From NCBI GenBank assembly GCA_022510945.1, contig JAFLSK010000004.1, positions 1 to 64,000 of the forward strand: a stretch of 64,000 nucleotides of DNA, written 5' to 3'. Of the stretch, positions 24,022 to 33,410 are shown in pieces. Within the stretch, counting starts at the first letter, position 1; every line of letters begins with the position of its first letter. The notes below the pieces were generated by a model, which did not search any database, was not told the DNA's origin, and saw only the letters and a program-made list of their open reading frames with translations. Made by a program: the position numbers and the translations under genes. The stretch comes from Ruminococcus sp. Its GTDB lineage: Bacteria > Bacillota > Clostridia > Oscillospirales > Acutalibacteraceae.

Positions 24022-24780
24022 TTATCCCTTAACTTTTGCGAGAAAGGCGCGCACGCGGTCGTTAGCGGGGTTGTCGATAACGTCTGCGGGTCTGCCCTGC
24101 TCGACGATATAGCCCTCGTCCATAAAAATCACGCGGTCGGAAACATTTCGCGCGAATTCAATCTCGTGCGTTACGATTACCATCGTCATCTTCCGGCTTG
24201 CGAGGAGTCTTAGCACCTTAAGAATCTCAGAAGTAAGTTCGGGATCGAGCGCGGATGTCGGCTCGTCAAAAAAGAGTATCTTAGGCTTCATAGCGAGCGC
24301 ACGCGCAATCGCTACGCGCTGCTGCTGGCCGCCGGAAAGCTGGCACGGATAGTAGTCCGCCTTGTCCTCTATACCCATCTGCGAAAGCAGCTCCATAGCC
24401 TCTTTTGTAACTTCTTTCTTGTCGCGTTTCTGAATATGAACAGGCGCGTCGATTATGTTCTTAAGCACCGTGTAATGCGGAAACAGGTTGAAGTTCTGAA
24501 ATACAAGACCGAAATAATTCTGAATACGCTTCAGGTTATCCTTCGGAGCGTAGACCGCCTTGCCGTCTACGTCGCTTACGGCGCTTTCGCCGCAGTACAT
24601 AAGCGAGCCCGCGTCCATCGTCTCGAGCATAGTCGCGCAGCGCAGCAAAGTTGATTTTCCGCTGCCCGAAGGACCGAGGATAGAGACTACCTCTCCCTCC
24701 TCAACGGAAATGGAAATGTCCTTGAGCACCTCGAGGTCGTCGAAGGATTTCTTGATGTTGTTAATTTCCAAAAGCTTCAT
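24022..24780 (-). CDS. Amino-acid ABC transporter ATP-binding protein
   Basis: A 252-residue ATPase of the GlnQ/HisP class. It has Walker [10 protein letters not shown] (about residues 36-44), Q-loop [13 protein letters not shown], signature [15 protein letters not shown], Walker [15 protein letters not shown] and the switch His in VIVTHE. It powers the importer formed with the permease and binding protein encoded upstream. The gap to the permease gene is only 10 bases. Confidence 0.95.
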   Translation of the reverse strand: MKLLEINNIKKSFDDLEVLKDISISVEEGEVVSILGPSGSGKSTLLRCATMLETMDAGSLMYCGESAVSDVDGKAVYAPKDNLKRIQNYFGLVFQNFNLFPHYTVLKNIIDAPVHIQKRDKKEVTKEAMELLSQMGIEDKADYYPCQLSGGQQQRVAIARALAMKPKILFFDEPTSALDPELTSEILKVLRLLASRKMTMVIVTHEIEFARNVSDRVIFMDEGYIVEQGRPADVIDNPANDRVRAFLAKVKG

Positions 24781-24790
24781 AGCGACCTCC

Positions 24791-25555
24791 TTATCTGCTG
24801 TAGTAGTTCATTTTCTTCTCTACCTTGCCCATAACGAAGGACACGACGAGGTTGAAAATGTAGTAGAACAATCCCGCAACAAACAGCGGCATAATGTTGC
24901 TTTCGGACGCCGAAATCTGCTTTGCGAGCGTGAACATCTCTACAAAAGCAATCGCGAACGCAAGCGAGGTATCCTTGACGAGAGTGATTATTTCGTTAGT
25001 CACGGGCGGCAGGATATGACGCACCATCTGCGGGAACACTATCTTCATAAAGGTCTGCTGGCGCGAGTAGCCGAGCACCTTCGCAGCCTCGTACTGTCCC
25101 TTAGGCACAGCCTCGATTCCGCTGCGGTAAATTTCCGCAAAATACGCGGCGTAGTTAAGCGCAAAGCCGATAATCGCAGCGTAGAAGCGGTACTCGGTAC
25201 TGAGCGGGATACGGAACACAAAATACGGTCCGAAGTATACCACGAGCAGCTGGAGCATAAGCGGAGTACCGCGCATTATGGATATGTAAAACTTAGCAAC
25301 GAGCTCAATCACCTTAAAGCGCGAACGCCTTAAAAAGCAGACGAGAAGTCCGAGCGGCATCGAGAAAATCAGCGTAAGCGCGAACAGCTCTAGCGACGCC
25401 CACATTCCCGACGAAAGCTGGATTATCACGCCGAAAAACCAACCTAATGCACCGCCGTCGTCGCCCGAAACTCCGCAGGAACTGAGAAGAGCGGGAATGA
25501 GCAGCGCTGAAAAAATCATCACAGCTATTAAGGGTTTTTTCTTCATTTTTATCAC
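24791..25555 (-). CDS. Amino-acid ABC transporter permease
   Basis: A 254-residue membrane protein. The His/Glu/Gln/Arg/opine permease signature is visible as ISIMRGTPLMLQLLVVYFGPY and the EAA loop as AAYFAEIYRSGIEAVPKGQYEAAKVLGYSRQQTFMKIVFPQ. Five or so transmembrane helices, with an N-terminal signal-like helix ending in a Cys-containing segment. It forms the channel of a polar amino-acid importer with the neighbouring ATPase and binding protein. Confidence 0.95.
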   Translation of the reverse strand: MIKMKKKPLIAVMIFSALLIPALLSSCGVSGDDGGALGWFFGVIIQLSSGMWASLELFALTLIFSMPLGLLVCFLRRSRFKVIELVAKFYISIMRGTPLMLQLLVVYFGPYFVFRIPLSTEYRFYAAIIGFALNYAAYFAEIYRSGIEAVPKGQYEAAKVLGYSRQQTFMKIVFPQMVRHILPPVTNEIITLVKDTSLAFAIAFVEMFTLAKQISASESNIMPLFVAGLFYYIFNLVVSFVMGKVEKKMNYYSR

Positions 25556-25571
25556 CTTAATTCAAAACAGA

Positions 25572-25604
25572 AAGTGCCACAGGATTAAAACCTGTGGCAC
25601 TACT
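25572..25604 (-). terminator. Attenuating hairpin between binding protein and permease genes
   Basis: AGTGCCACAGG and CCTGTGGCACT form an 11-bp stem with a short T tract, between the binding-protein stop and the permease ribosome site. Partial termination or 3' end protection here would give more binding protein than permease, a common arrangement. Confidence 0.7.
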
Positions 25605-25613
25605 TTTCAGAAA

Positions 25614-26471
25614 TTAGTCGTTGCCGAGGCAGATTGTGTCCTCTAAGCCCGCGTATTCCTTTTTGCTGTTTGCAATGTTTGCAACAGTGCCGTCCTCATA
25701 CATTTCCATAAGAGTCTTTTCTACGATATCGCGGAGAGCCTCGTTGCCCTTCTTAAAGCCGATAGCGTACTGCTCTGTAGAAATCTGGTCGCTGAGGATA
25801 GTGAACTTGCCGTCGCTGTCGGCAACCTTGTAGTTAGCAACGCCGATGTCCATACATACAGCCTCAACTGCACCGGACTCAAGGTTTAAGAGAGCTGTCT
25901 CGTAGCTCGGAATCTGCTGAAGTTCCTTGAAGGAAGCGCAAAGCTTCTTGTTTTCGTCTGTAACGTCGTCGCCTGCGAGAGCTGCAAGAGCGGATGAATC
26001 CGACTGAACTGCAACAGTCTTGCCTGCGAGGTCGTCGAGAGACTTGATGTCGGAGTCAGTATTTACTACAACAACCTGAGAATTGTCGATGTACGGCTTT
26101 GACCAAGTATAATCGTCCTCACGGCCGTTGATTGTGAAGCCGTTCCAGATGCAGTTTATTGTGCCGGAGTTGAGCTCCATATCCTTGCTGTCCCAATCGA
26201 TGGGCTGCTTAACGAGCTCCCAGCCTAAGCGGTTGCAAACCTCCTGAGCGAGGTCGAGGTCGAATCCTGTGTATTCGCCGTCCTTATCCTTATAGCCGTA
26301 CGGAGGAAATTCAGCGTCGAAGCCTACTGTGAGCGTCTTTCCGCCGTCCTCTGTTACGGTAGCTGCCTCTACGTCTGATGTTGTAGAAGTGTCAGTTGTG
26401 TTGCCGCAGCCCGCGAAGATTACTGTAACAGCGAGCATAGCAACAAGTAATAATGCTAATGTTCTTTTCAT
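25614..26471 (-). CDS. Amino-acid ABC transporter substrate-binding lipoprotein
   Basis: A 285-residue extracellular lipoprotein. The N terminus is a lipoprotein signal with the lipobox FAGC, followed by a Ser/Thr/Asp linker. Then comes the SBP_bac_3 fold with LTVGFDAEFPPYGYKDKDGEYTGFDLDLAQEVCNRLGW, and an N-terminal hinge region. The substrate is probably a polar or cyst(e)ine/glutamine-type amino acid, not resolvable by eye. The start at 26471 follows AGAGGTGC; the upstream in-frame ATG would spoil the signal peptide. Confidence 0.95.
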   Translation of the reverse strand: MKRTLALLLVAMLAVTVIFAGCGNTTDTSTTSDVEAATVTEDGGKTLTVGFDAEFPPYGYKDKDGEYTGFDLDLAQEVCNRLGWELVKQPIDWDSKDMELNSGTINCIWNGFTINGREDDYTWSKPYIDNSQVVVVNTDSDIKSLDDLAGKTVAVQSDSSALAALAGDDVTDENKKLCASFKELQQIPSYETALLNLESGAVEAVCMDIGVANYKVADSDGKFTILSDQISTEQYAIGFKKGNEALRDIVEKTLMEMYEDGTVANIANSKKEYAGLEDTICLGND

Positions 26472-26505
26472 AATTTGCACCTCTTTAAAATTTTTGAGCA
26501 AACTT

Positions 26506-26534
26506 ATTTTAGCACATCATCACGCTAAAGTCAA
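26506..26534 (-). promoter_or_regulatory. Promoter of the amino-acid ABC operon
   Basis: TTGACT (26529-26534), 17 bp, TAAAAT (26506-26511) on the minus strand. Confidence 0.75.
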
Positions 26535-26564
26535 TCATTAATATTTAAGTTTTTAATTTATATA

Positions 26565-26593
26565 TTGCGACAATAAGCCAAATTTGGTAGAAT
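26565..26593 (+). promoter_or_regulatory. lgt promoter
   Basis: TTGCGA (26565-26570), 17 bp, TAGAAT (26588-26593), 30 bp before the lgt start codon. Confidence 0.65.
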
Positions 26594-26622
26594 AAAGGTA
26601 CACTGATGAAAGGAAGTCGGCT

Positions 26623-27456
26623 ATGTTACCTATAATTCGGGTTTTCGGCTTAGGGCTGAGCACATACGGAATATGCACTGCAGTCGGTCTGCTGCTTATG
26701 GGCGTAGTGGCGTTAATTCTCGGCAGGCGTTATGGGATAAAGCCCGAGGACATTGTTTTCGGCGAGATTATTGCCCTTGTAGGAGCATTCTTTGGCGCGC
26801 ACATTCTGTTCGGGCTTACAAACCTCGGCGATATAATACACTACCTCCAAAGGTACATAGACGGCAATAAGGACTTCGGCTACCTTATCAGAATTTTTCA
26901 GGTGTACGTCGGCGGAATGGTTTTCTACGGCGGACTGCTCGGCGCGCTCGGATTCGGCACGCTCTACTGCCGCGTAAGAAAAATCAACACCGAAAGCTTC
27001 AGCGACTGCTTTGCCGTCGGGATTCCGCTGTTCCACTGCTTTGGACGGCTCGGCTGCTTTCTCAGCGGTTGCTGCTACGGAATAGAAAGCGACGTCGGCT
27101 TCACCGCAACCCACGCGATAGTCAAAAGCTGTAATTATGTCAACCGTTTCCCCGTTCAGCTGCTCGAAAGCGCGTTGAATCTCATTATTTTTTCTGTTCT
27201 GCTTGTATTATTCCGAAAAAGAATTTTAACTTGCAAATTGATTTACGCTTACCTGATTATGTACAGTGTTTTGCGTTTCTTTGACGAATTTCTGCGCGGC
27301 GACGTCTACCGCGGGATATACTTCGGGCTTTCAACGAGTCAGTGGATCAGCATTGTGCTCTTTGTAATAAGTTTGATTTTAATTCTTAAAAAGAATAATT
27401 ATGTGTGCGATTCTAAAAATATAATTCCAAATCAGAATTATAACGCAGCACTATAA
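26623..27456 (+). CDS. lgt: Prolipoprotein diacylglyceryl transferase
   Basis: A 277-residue membrane enzyme that attaches diacylglycerol to the lipobox Cys of prelipoproteins. It has about seven hydrophobic helices and the family signature region HCFGRLGCFLSGCCYG (Arg-Gly and Cys-Gly blocks), plus GGMVFYGGLLGA and the C-terminal FLRGD. AAGGAAG precedes the ATG. It is followed 25 nt later by a small zinc-ribbon membrane protein gene, possibly in the same transcript. Confidence 0.95.
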   Translation: MLPIIRVFGLGLSTYGICTAVGLLLMGVVALILGRRYGIKPEDIVFGEIIALVGAFFGAHILFGLTNLGDIIHYLQRYIDGNKDFGYLIRIFQVYVGGMVFYGGLLGALGFGTLYCRVRKINTESFSDCFAVGIPLFHCFGRLGCFLSGCCYGIESDVGFTATHAIVKSCNYVNRFPVQLLESALNLIIFSVLLVLFRKRILTCKLIYAYLIMYSVLRFFDEFLRGDVYRGIYFGLSTSQWISIVLFVISLILILKKNNYVCDSKNIIPNQNYNAAL

Positions 27457-27481
27457 TGATAAAATAATTGTCGGTGATACT

Positions 27482-27865
27482 ATGAAAAAATGCGACTACT
27501 GTGCTAAAGAAATCAGCTACTTCGAGCAATACTGCTGTGACGAATGTCAGAAAAATGCTATCGGATTCTACGATATGCAGGAAAAATTTACAAAGATATT
27601 TTCCGTAATAAACGGAATCTGCGTTTTCGCAATTCCTGTCGGGCTGTTTGTGTTCTCGTTTACAGCCAAACTCGGCTTTACTATGATTGCGCTCGCGACG
27701 CTTATTCTCGGCGTTACGATAATGCTTCTGCCGTTTCCGGTCGAGAATATGATAAGCACAATGAAGATAAAAAAGGCCGTCAAGGTAACGCGCATAATCG
27801 GACTCGCGCTGGCGATAATCGGGATTGTGCTTTTAATCGCCGATATTATATTATTTTTTATCTGA
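27482..27865 (+). CDS. Small zinc-ribbon membrane protein
   Basis: A 127-residue protein. An N-terminal CxxC...CCxxC cluster (MKKCDYCAKEISYFEQYCCDEC) suggests a small metal-binding knuckle. Residues about 40-125 hold three hydrophobic helices with a short basic loop (KIKKAVKVTR). I do not recognise the family. The ribosome site GGTGAT lies close to the ATG. It is linked to lgt upstream by a 25-nt gap. Confidence 0.75.
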   Translation: MKKCDYCAKEISYFEQYCCDECQKNAIGFYDMQEKFTKIFSVINGICVFAIPVGLFVFSFTAKLGFTMIALATLILGVTIMLLPFPVENMISTMKIKKAVKVTRIIGLALAIIGIVLLIADIILFFI

Positions 27866-27887
27866 AAAATTTAAAAAACACGAATAA

Positions 27888-27940
27888 AAAAACCTCCTTC
27901 GGTCAACAATAATGTAGACCATATAAAGGAGGTTAATTTT
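27888..27940 (+). promoter_or_regulatory. Hairpin sequestering the ribosome site of the DUF378 gene
   Basis: AACCTCCTT (27891-27899) can pair perfectly with AAGGAGGTT (27926-27934), which holds the Shine-Dalgarno sequence of the next gene. An inner GGTC/GACC stem (27901-27904, 27917-27920) extends it. As RNA this would block translation until melted. Read on the other strand the same hairpin ends in seven Ts and could act as a terminator. Confidence 0.6.
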
Positions 27941-28165
27941 ATGTTGGACAGAATCGCACTTATTATTTCTATCATCGGCGGACTTAACTGGGGACTTGTC
28001 GGCATTTTCCAGTTCGACCTCGTTGCATTTATCTGCGGCGGTCAGACGGGAATTATCAGCAGGATTATCTATATCCTCGTAGGTCTTGCGGCAATCTGGT
28101 GCATTTCTCTTTTGTTCAGAGAGAACGAATCCTACGACGACAACAAGGTAGGAACTCACGCCTGA
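27941..28165 (+). CDS. DUF378 family membrane protein
   Basis: A 74-residue protein with two hydrophobic helices. It matches the DUF378 pattern: IALIISIIGGLNWGLVGIFQFDLVAFI, then RIIYILVGLAAIW. The family has no known function. The gene has an unusually strong ribosome site, AAGGAGG, that is part of a stable hairpin immediately upstream, and it ends at a terminator shared with the convergent ackA gene. Confidence 0.85.
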   Translation: MLDRIALIISIIGGLNWGLVGIFQFDLVAFICGGQTGIISRIIYILVGLAAIWCISLLFRENESYDDNKVGTHA

Positions 28166-28182
28166 AGATAGATTTTTCAGCG

Positions 28183-28209
28183 AAAAAGCGCCCTTTCGGG
28201 CGCCTTTTT
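28183..28209. terminator. Bidirectional terminator between the DUF378 gene and ackA
   Basis: GCGCCC-TTTC-GGGCGC with an A run before and a T run after, so it works on both strands between two convergent genes. Confidence 0.9.
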
Positions 28210-28217
28210 GTTTTTTA

Positions 28218-29423
28218 TTAAAGTGCTTCTACAATAGCCTTTGTGTCTCTTGCGATAACTAACTCTTCGTTTGTAGCCACGAGCTCAACTCTTATCTTGG
28301 AGTTGTCTGAGGAGAGAACACCCTCGTTACCGTGGATACAAGCCTCGTTACGAGCGTCGTCGATTTCAACGCCGATTGCCTTAAGGTATTCGCAGACCTT
28401 CTTACGCAGTGCGGGCTGATTCTCGCCGAGACCGGCTGTAAACACGATACCGTCGCAGCCGCCGAGTGCTACATAGTACGCGCCGACGTACTTCGCAATC
28501 TGGTAGTAGAGCATATCGTGTGTAAGCTTTGCGCGCGGGTTGCCTGCTGCCTCAGCAGCAGCGATGTCGCGGTCATCGCTCGAAACGCCGGAAATACCGA
28601 GCATACCGGATTTCTTGTTGAGGACGGCGTCCATCTCTGCGGGAGTGAGGTTCTCCTTCTCCTCGATGAATGTAACGACAGACGGGTCGAGCGAGCCCGA
28701 GCGTGTGCCCATCATAAAGCCGTCGAGCGGAGTAAGACCCATCGTGGTGTCGATAACCTTGCCGCCGTCGATAGCGGTGATTGAGGAGCCGTTGCCGATA
28801 TGGCAGGTGATAAGCTTGAGGTCCTTTATATCTTTACCCATTCTCTTAGCCATCTCTGTGCTTACAAAGCGGTGAGACGTTCCGTGGAAGCCGTAGCGGC
28901 GAACACCGTACTTCTCGTAGTACTCGTAAGGAATAGCGTACATATATGCTTTCTCGGGCATTGTGCTGTGGAATGCTGTGTCGAATACTGCAATCTGCGG
29001 TGTGTCCGCGCCGAACACTTCCTGACTTGAGAGGATACCCTGAATATTTGCAGGGTTATGGAGCGGAGCAAGAGGCGAGAACTTCTCAACCTCAGCGATA
29101 ACCTCGGGAGTAACGAGACAGGACTCGTGGAAGGTGCTGCCGCCCTGTACTACACGGTGACCTACCGCGCTGACCTCGGAAAGGTTCTTGATTACGCCGA
29201 CCTCAGGGTCGAGGAGCATATTCTTAACCTCTGTGAATGCTACAGCGTGGTCGGGAATAGCAACCTCCTTCTTGAGGTTTGCAGAATCAGTCTTGTAGCC
29301 GATACAGGAGCCTTCGCCGCCGATGCGCTCGCAGTTACCTTTTGCGAGAACTTTCTCGCCATCCATATCGATAAGTTGGTACTTCAGCGATGAGCTACCC
29401 GCGTTAATAACAAGAATTTTCAT
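28218..29423 (-). CDS. ackA: Acetate kinase
   Basis: A 401-residue cytoplasmic enzyme. It converts acetyl phosphate and ADP to acetate and ATP, the main energy-yielding step of acetogenic fermentation. It begins MKILVINAGSSSLKYQLI and has the second signature YGFHGTSHRFVS, plus an LGENQPALR segment. The length is standard. No phosphotransacetylase gene is next to it. It has its own promoter and shares a terminator with the convergent DUF378 gene. Confidence 0.97.
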   Translation of the reverse strand: MKILVINAGSSSLKYQLIDMDGEKVLAKGNCERIGGEGSCIGYKTDSANLKKEVAIPDHAVAFTEVKNMLLDPEVGVIKNLSEVSAVGHRVVQGGSTFHESCLVTPEVIAEVEKFSPLAPLHNPANIQGILSSQEVFGADTPQIAVFDTAFHSTMPEKAYMYAIPYEYYEKYGVRRYGFHGTSHRFVSTEMAKRMGKDIKDLKLITCHIGNGSSITAIDGGKVIDTTMGLTPLDGFMMGTRSGSLDPSVVTFIEEKENLTPAEMDAVLNKKSGMLGISGVSSDDRDIAAAEAAGNPRAKLTHDMLYYQIAKYVGAYYVALGGCDGIVFTAGLGENQPALRKKVCEYLKAIGVEIDDARNEACIHGNEGVLSSDNSKIRVELVATNEELVIARDTKAIVEAL

Positions 29424-29481
29424 TGTTTTGTCCCCTTCTATTGAATAGATTTTAAAATTATAATATAATATTACAAATCAT

Positions 29482-29509
29482 ATTATAAACCATCAAAAAA
29501 ATTTTTCAA
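29482..29509 (-). promoter_or_regulatory. ackA promoter
   Basis: TTGAAA (29504-29509), 16 bp, TATAAT (29482-29487) on the minus strand, in the AT-rich divergent region with tmcAL. Confidence 0.6.
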
Positions 29510-29562
29510 GTTATTTTAGATATTTATTGAAAAAATATGTAATTTTCGGAGGTGTGGTCAGT

Positions 29563-30714
29563 ATGAAAGCCTCGGCGATTATTTGCGAATACAATCCGTT
29601 TCACAATGGTCATAAGTTTCTTATTGAGAGCGTGGAAAGCCGCACGGATAACGCTGTCGTCGCGATTATGAGCGGCAGTTTCACCCAGCGTGGAGACGTA
29701 GCGATTTTTGATAAATTCAGTCGCGCCGCGACCGCTGTCAGAAACGGCGCGGATTTGGTGATTGAGTTGCCTACCGTATACTCGGTGAGCTCAGCGCAGA
29801 ATTTTGCGAGAGCGGGTGTCCGGATTGCCGCTGCACTCGGGTGCACGGACGAGCTGTGCTTTGGCGCGGAGGACGATATTGAACTACTTAAAAAAGCGGC
29901 GGAGATGTTTTATGACGACAGTTTCAACGAGCGTATAAAGCGCAATATGGATGACGGCGACTACTATCCGCAAGCGGTGAGCAAGGCTGCCGCCGAACTC
30001 GCGCCCGAGCTCGGGGACGTACTGGCTAAGCCGAACAATATCCTCGCGGTCGAGTACATAAAGGCGTTAAGAAACACGGACATACAACCCTTCGCCGCTC
30101 GGCGCAAGGGCGCGTCCCACGATACCGACGAGATTAGCGAAGGTATTGCAAGCGCGAGCAAAATTCGGAAAATGATTCTAAGCGGCGAAAAAGTCGACGA
30201 CCTTATACCGGAGACCGACCTCAGCCACCCCGCAGATATAAATAGATTCGAGAGCCAAATTCTATACAGGCTAAGAACAATGAACAAAACGGAGTTATCG
30301 CTTCTTCCCGACGTAAGCGAGGGGCTCGAGAACAGGCTTTATGACGCTATCCGCTCGTCAAAAACTGTTGATGAACTGATTTATAAAGTGAAAACAAAAC
30401 GCTACACGCACGCGAGGTTGAGGCGAGTTATAATCGCCGCATTTCTGAATATAAACGCAGATATGCCGAAGGTGCCTGTACCCTACCTTCGCGTACTCGC
30501 GATGAACAACAAGGGCGCGGAGTTGCTCGGCGCGGTAAAGCAGAACGGAAAGTTGCCGCTGATTACGAACGTTGCGGACGGTTACGGAAGGCTTGACGGA
30601 AAGGCAAGGGAAATTTTTGACATAGACCTTCGCGCAACCGACCTGCACTCACTCGCGACTGACGAAATACTACCCTGCGGAGAGGATTTCACGAGAGGAA
30701 TCATCAAAATATAA
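29563..30714 (+). CDS. tmcAL: tRNA(Met) cytidine acetate ligase
   Basis: A 383-residue enzyme that uses ATP and acetate to acetylate C34 of elongator tRNA-Met. The nucleotidyltransferase-like N terminus reads KASAIICEYNPFHNGHKFLI with the HxGH motif, followed by IMSGSFTQRGD. The C-terminal half is helical with YLRVLAMNNKGAELL. The ATG at 29563 is preferred, since GGAGG lies ten bases upstream and homologues begin MKA-GI-EYNPFHNGH. It lies divergent to acetate kinase, whose product acetate is its substrate, perhaps by coincidence. Confidence 0.92.
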   Translation: MKASAIICEYNPFHNGHKFLIESVESRTDNAVVAIMSGSFTQRGDVAIFDKFSRAATAVRNGADLVIELPTVYSVSSAQNFARAGVRIAAALGCTDELCFGAEDDIELLKKAAEMFYDDSFNERIKRNMDDGDYYPQAVSKAAAELAPELGDVLAKPNNILAVEYIKALRNTDIQPFAARRKGASHDTDEISEGIASASKIRKMILSGEKVDDLIPETDLSHPADINRFESQILYRLRTMNKTELSLLPDVSEGLENRLYDAIRSSKTVDELIYKVKTKRYTHARLRRVIIAAFLNINADMPKVPVPYLRVLAMNNKGAELLGAVKQNGKLPLITNVADGYGRLDGKAREIFDIDLRATDLHSLATDEILPCGEDFTRGIIKI

Positions 30715-30726
30715 CTAACAAACAAC

Positions 30727-30765
30727 AAAGCCGTTGCACGACCTTTTGGTTATGCAACGGCTTAA
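30727..30765. terminator. Terminator between tmcAL and alaS
   Basis: AAGCCGTTGCA and TGCAACGGCTT form an 11-bp stem followed by AATTTTATT, between two convergent genes. Confidence 0.85.
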
Positions 30766-30776
30766 TTTTATTAACT

Positions 30777-33404
30777 TTACAGGTTTTCTTTAACTATATC
30801 TTTTACGGACCCGAGCGCCTCGTCTACCTTGCTTAAGTCCTTAGCACCGGCCATAGCCATATCGGGCTTACCGCCGCCGTTACCGCCTGTAAGCTGAGCA
30901 ACAGCCTTTACGATTTTACCCGCGTTGAGACCGAGCGCGAGCGCGTCCTTACCTACGCGGCACGCGAACGTAGCCTTTTCGCCGTTTTGCGCGCAGAGTA
31001 CGATAACCATTTTCTGATTCTTGCTCACACACATATCGGTCAAATCGCGGAGCTGGTCACCCTGAACATCCTTGACGGAATTTACAACAACGGTCACACC
31101 GTCGACGTCCACAGCGTTCGCGATAATGCTATCAACCTTAGAGAACGCAAGTTTGCTGTTAAGCGCGGCAATCTGTCTGTCCTTCTCCTTGAGTTCCTCG
31201 GCAATCTTCACCGCCATAGCCGCGAGGTTACGCGGGTCGGGCAGCTTGAGGGCTGCTGCAGCGTCGCCGATAAGGTTAATCATTGTGTTTGTGTAGTCGA
31301 GCACGTTTTTGCCGGTAAGCGCCTCGATACGTCTTACGCCTGCGGCTACAGAGCCCTCCTGACGGATTTTGAACAGTCCGAGCTTCGCGGTGTTGTCAAC
31401 GTGAGTACCGCCGCACAACTCAATCGAGAACTCGCCCGCCTTTACCACACGGACAACGTCGCCGTACTTCTCGCCGAACAACGCCATAGCGCCGAGCTTT
31501 TTAGCCTCGTCGATAGGCATTTCGAGCGTGTCGACCTTTATGTCATCGAGGATAACGCGGTTAACAAGCTGCTCAACCTCAACAATCTGCTTAGCAGTCA
31601 TAGCCTCAAAATGAGTAAAATCAAAGCGGAAGTAGTCGTCCGTTACAAGCTGTCCCGCCTGCTCAACGTGAGTGCCGAGAACCTGTCTCAAAGCCGCCTG
31701 GAGCAGGTGAGCCGCGGTGTGGTTGCGGCGGATTGCTCCGCGGCGTTCAACGTCGATAGAAAGCTTTACGCTGTCGCCGACCGTGAGAGCACCGTTCTGC
31801 ACCGTCACAGCGTGGAGGAAAATTCCCTGAGCGTCTTTTGTGGTATTGTCGACAGTTATAGTGGCGTTATCAGTCGTGATTTCGCCCGTGTCGCCTACCT
31901 GACCGCCCGACTCAGCGTAGAACGGAGTTTTGTCTACAACAACAATCGCGCTCTCGCCCTCTGTCACCATATCAACTCGCTCGCCGTCGCGGACAACAGC
32001 GAGAACCTTGCCCTCTGCCTCGTTTTCGGTATATCCTACAAACTCAGTGGCGACAATATCGGAAAGGTCGGTGGAATCGGAAATCCACGCGTCCGCGCCC
32101 GCGTTCTTGCGAGCGTCACGGCTGCGCTTTTTCTGCTCTGAGAGCAGCTCGCGGAAACGCTCCACGTCGACCTTAATATCGCTTTCCTGAGCAATCTCGC
32201 GGGTGAGGTCAATCGGGAATCCAAAGGTGTCGTTAAGCTTGAACGCATCCTCTCCCGAGATTGTGGCGTTGACGGTTTTTTCAATTATATCGTTGAGAAG
32301 TGCAAGACCCTGGTCAATCGTGCGGGAGAAGTTCTCCTCCTCAACCTTTATAAGCTTGGTGATGAAGTCCTGCTTTTCGCGCAGTTCGGGGTATGCGGAC
32401 TCGTTCTCCCTGATAACCGTGTCGCAAACCTTGTAGAGGAAGGGCTCGTGGTAGCCAAGAAGCCTTCCGTGGCGCGCTGCGCGACGGAGCAGACGGCGGA
32501 GAACGTAGCCTCTACCCTCGTTCGACGGCATAACTCCGTCGGCAATCATAAACGAAGTCGAGCGGATATGGTCGGTGATAACGCGCAGAGAAATGTCAGT
32601 CTTTTCGCTTTCGCCGTACTTCACGCCGACAATATCGGAGATGTGCTTCATAATATTCTGAACAGTGTCAACTAAGAAAAGGTTGTCCACGCCCTGCATT
32701 ACGCACGCGAGGCGCTCGAGTCCCATACCCGTGTCGATATTCGGGTGCTCGAGGGGAGTGTAGTTGTTCTTTCCGTCGTTGTCAAACTGCGTAAATACGA
32801 GGTTCCATACCTCCATATAGCGGTCGCAGTCGCAGCCTACCTTACAGGTCGGCTTGCCGCAGCCGTGCTCCTCACCGCGGTCGTAGTAAATCTCGGAGCA
32901 GGGTCCGCACGGGCCGCTGCCGTGTTCCCAGAAGTTGTCCGCCTTACCGAGGCGTACCATATGGCTCTCCTCAACTCCTACCATCTTAGTCCATATATCA
33001 TAAGCCTCGTCATCGTCCTGATAGACGGACACAAACAGCTTTTCCTTCGGGATTTCGAGCACCTCGGTGAAGAACTCCCACGCCCACGCGGTCGCCTCTT
33101 TCTTGAAGTAGTCTCCGAACGAGAAGTTGCCGAGCATCTCAAAATATGTTCCGTGGCGGTCGGTAATACCTACCTCCTCAATGTCGGGGGTACGGATACA
33201 TTTCTGGCAGGTAGTTACCCTTGTTTTAGGCGGTGTAATCTCGCCTGTAAAATACTTTTTCATCGGAGCCATTCCGCTGTTGATAAGCAGAAGGCTCTTG
33301 TCGTCCTTAGGAATAAGCGGGAACGACGGAAGTCTTAAACATCCCTTGCTCTCCATAAAAGACAAGAATTTTTCTCTCAGTTCGTTAAGTCCTGTCCACT
33401 GCAT
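30777..33404 (-). CDS. alaS: Alanyl-tRNA synthetase
   Basis: An 875-residue class II synthetase. The N-terminal aminoacylation domain starts LNELREKFLSFMESKG and includes LLINSGMAPMK. The editing domain has HTAAHLL and CGGTHVDNT, the zinc-binding His/Cys sites that remove mischarged serine. The C-terminal C-Ala domain has GGNGGGKPDMAMAGA. The ATG at 33404 matches the family start; an upstream in-frame Met lies in the repeat element. Its expression is controlled by a T-box leader, then by a structured element that ends at the start codon. Confidence 0.97.
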   Translation of the reverse strand: MQWTGLNELREKFLSFMESKGCLRLPSFPLIPKDDKSLLLINSGMAPMKKYFTGEITPPKTRVTTCQKCIRTPDIEEVGITDRHGTYFEMLGNFSFGDYFKKEATAWAWEFFTEVLEIPKEKLFVSVYQDDDEAYDIWTKMVGVEESHMVRLGKADNFWEHGSGPCGPCSEIYYDRGEEHGCGKPTCKVGCDCDRYMEVWNLVFTQFDNDGKNNYTPLEHPNIDTGMGLERLACVMQGVDNLFLVDTVQNIMKHISDIVGVKYGESEKTDISLRVITDHIRSTSFMIADGVMPSNEGRGYVLRRLLRRAARHGRLLGYHEPFLYKVCDTVIRENESAYPELREKQDFITKLIKVEEENFSRTIDQGLALLNDIIEKTVNATISGEDAFKLNDTFGFPIDLTREIAQESDIKVDVERFRELLSEQKKRSRDARKNAGADAWISDSTDLSDIVATEFVGYTENEAEGKVLAVVRDGERVDMVTEGESAIVVVDKTPFYAESGGQVGDTGEITTDNATITVDNTTKDAQGIFLHAVTVQNGALTVGDSVKLSIDVERRGAIRRNHTAAHLLQAALRQVLGTHVEQAGQLVTDDYFRFDFTHFEAMTAKQIVEVEQLVNRVILDDIKVDTLEMPIDEAKKLGAMALFGEKYGDVVRVVKAGEFSIELCGGTHVDNTAKLGLFKIRQEGSVAAGVRRIEALTGKNVLDYTNTMINLIGDAAAALKLPDPRNLAAMAVKIAEELKEKDRQIAALNSKLAFSKVDSIIANAVDVDGVTVVVNSVKDVQGDQLRDLTDMCVSKNQKMVIVLCAQNGEKATFACRVGKDALALGLNAGKIVKAVAQLTGGNGGGKPDMAMAGAKDLSKVDEALGSVKDIVKENL

Positions 33405-33410
33405 AAATTT

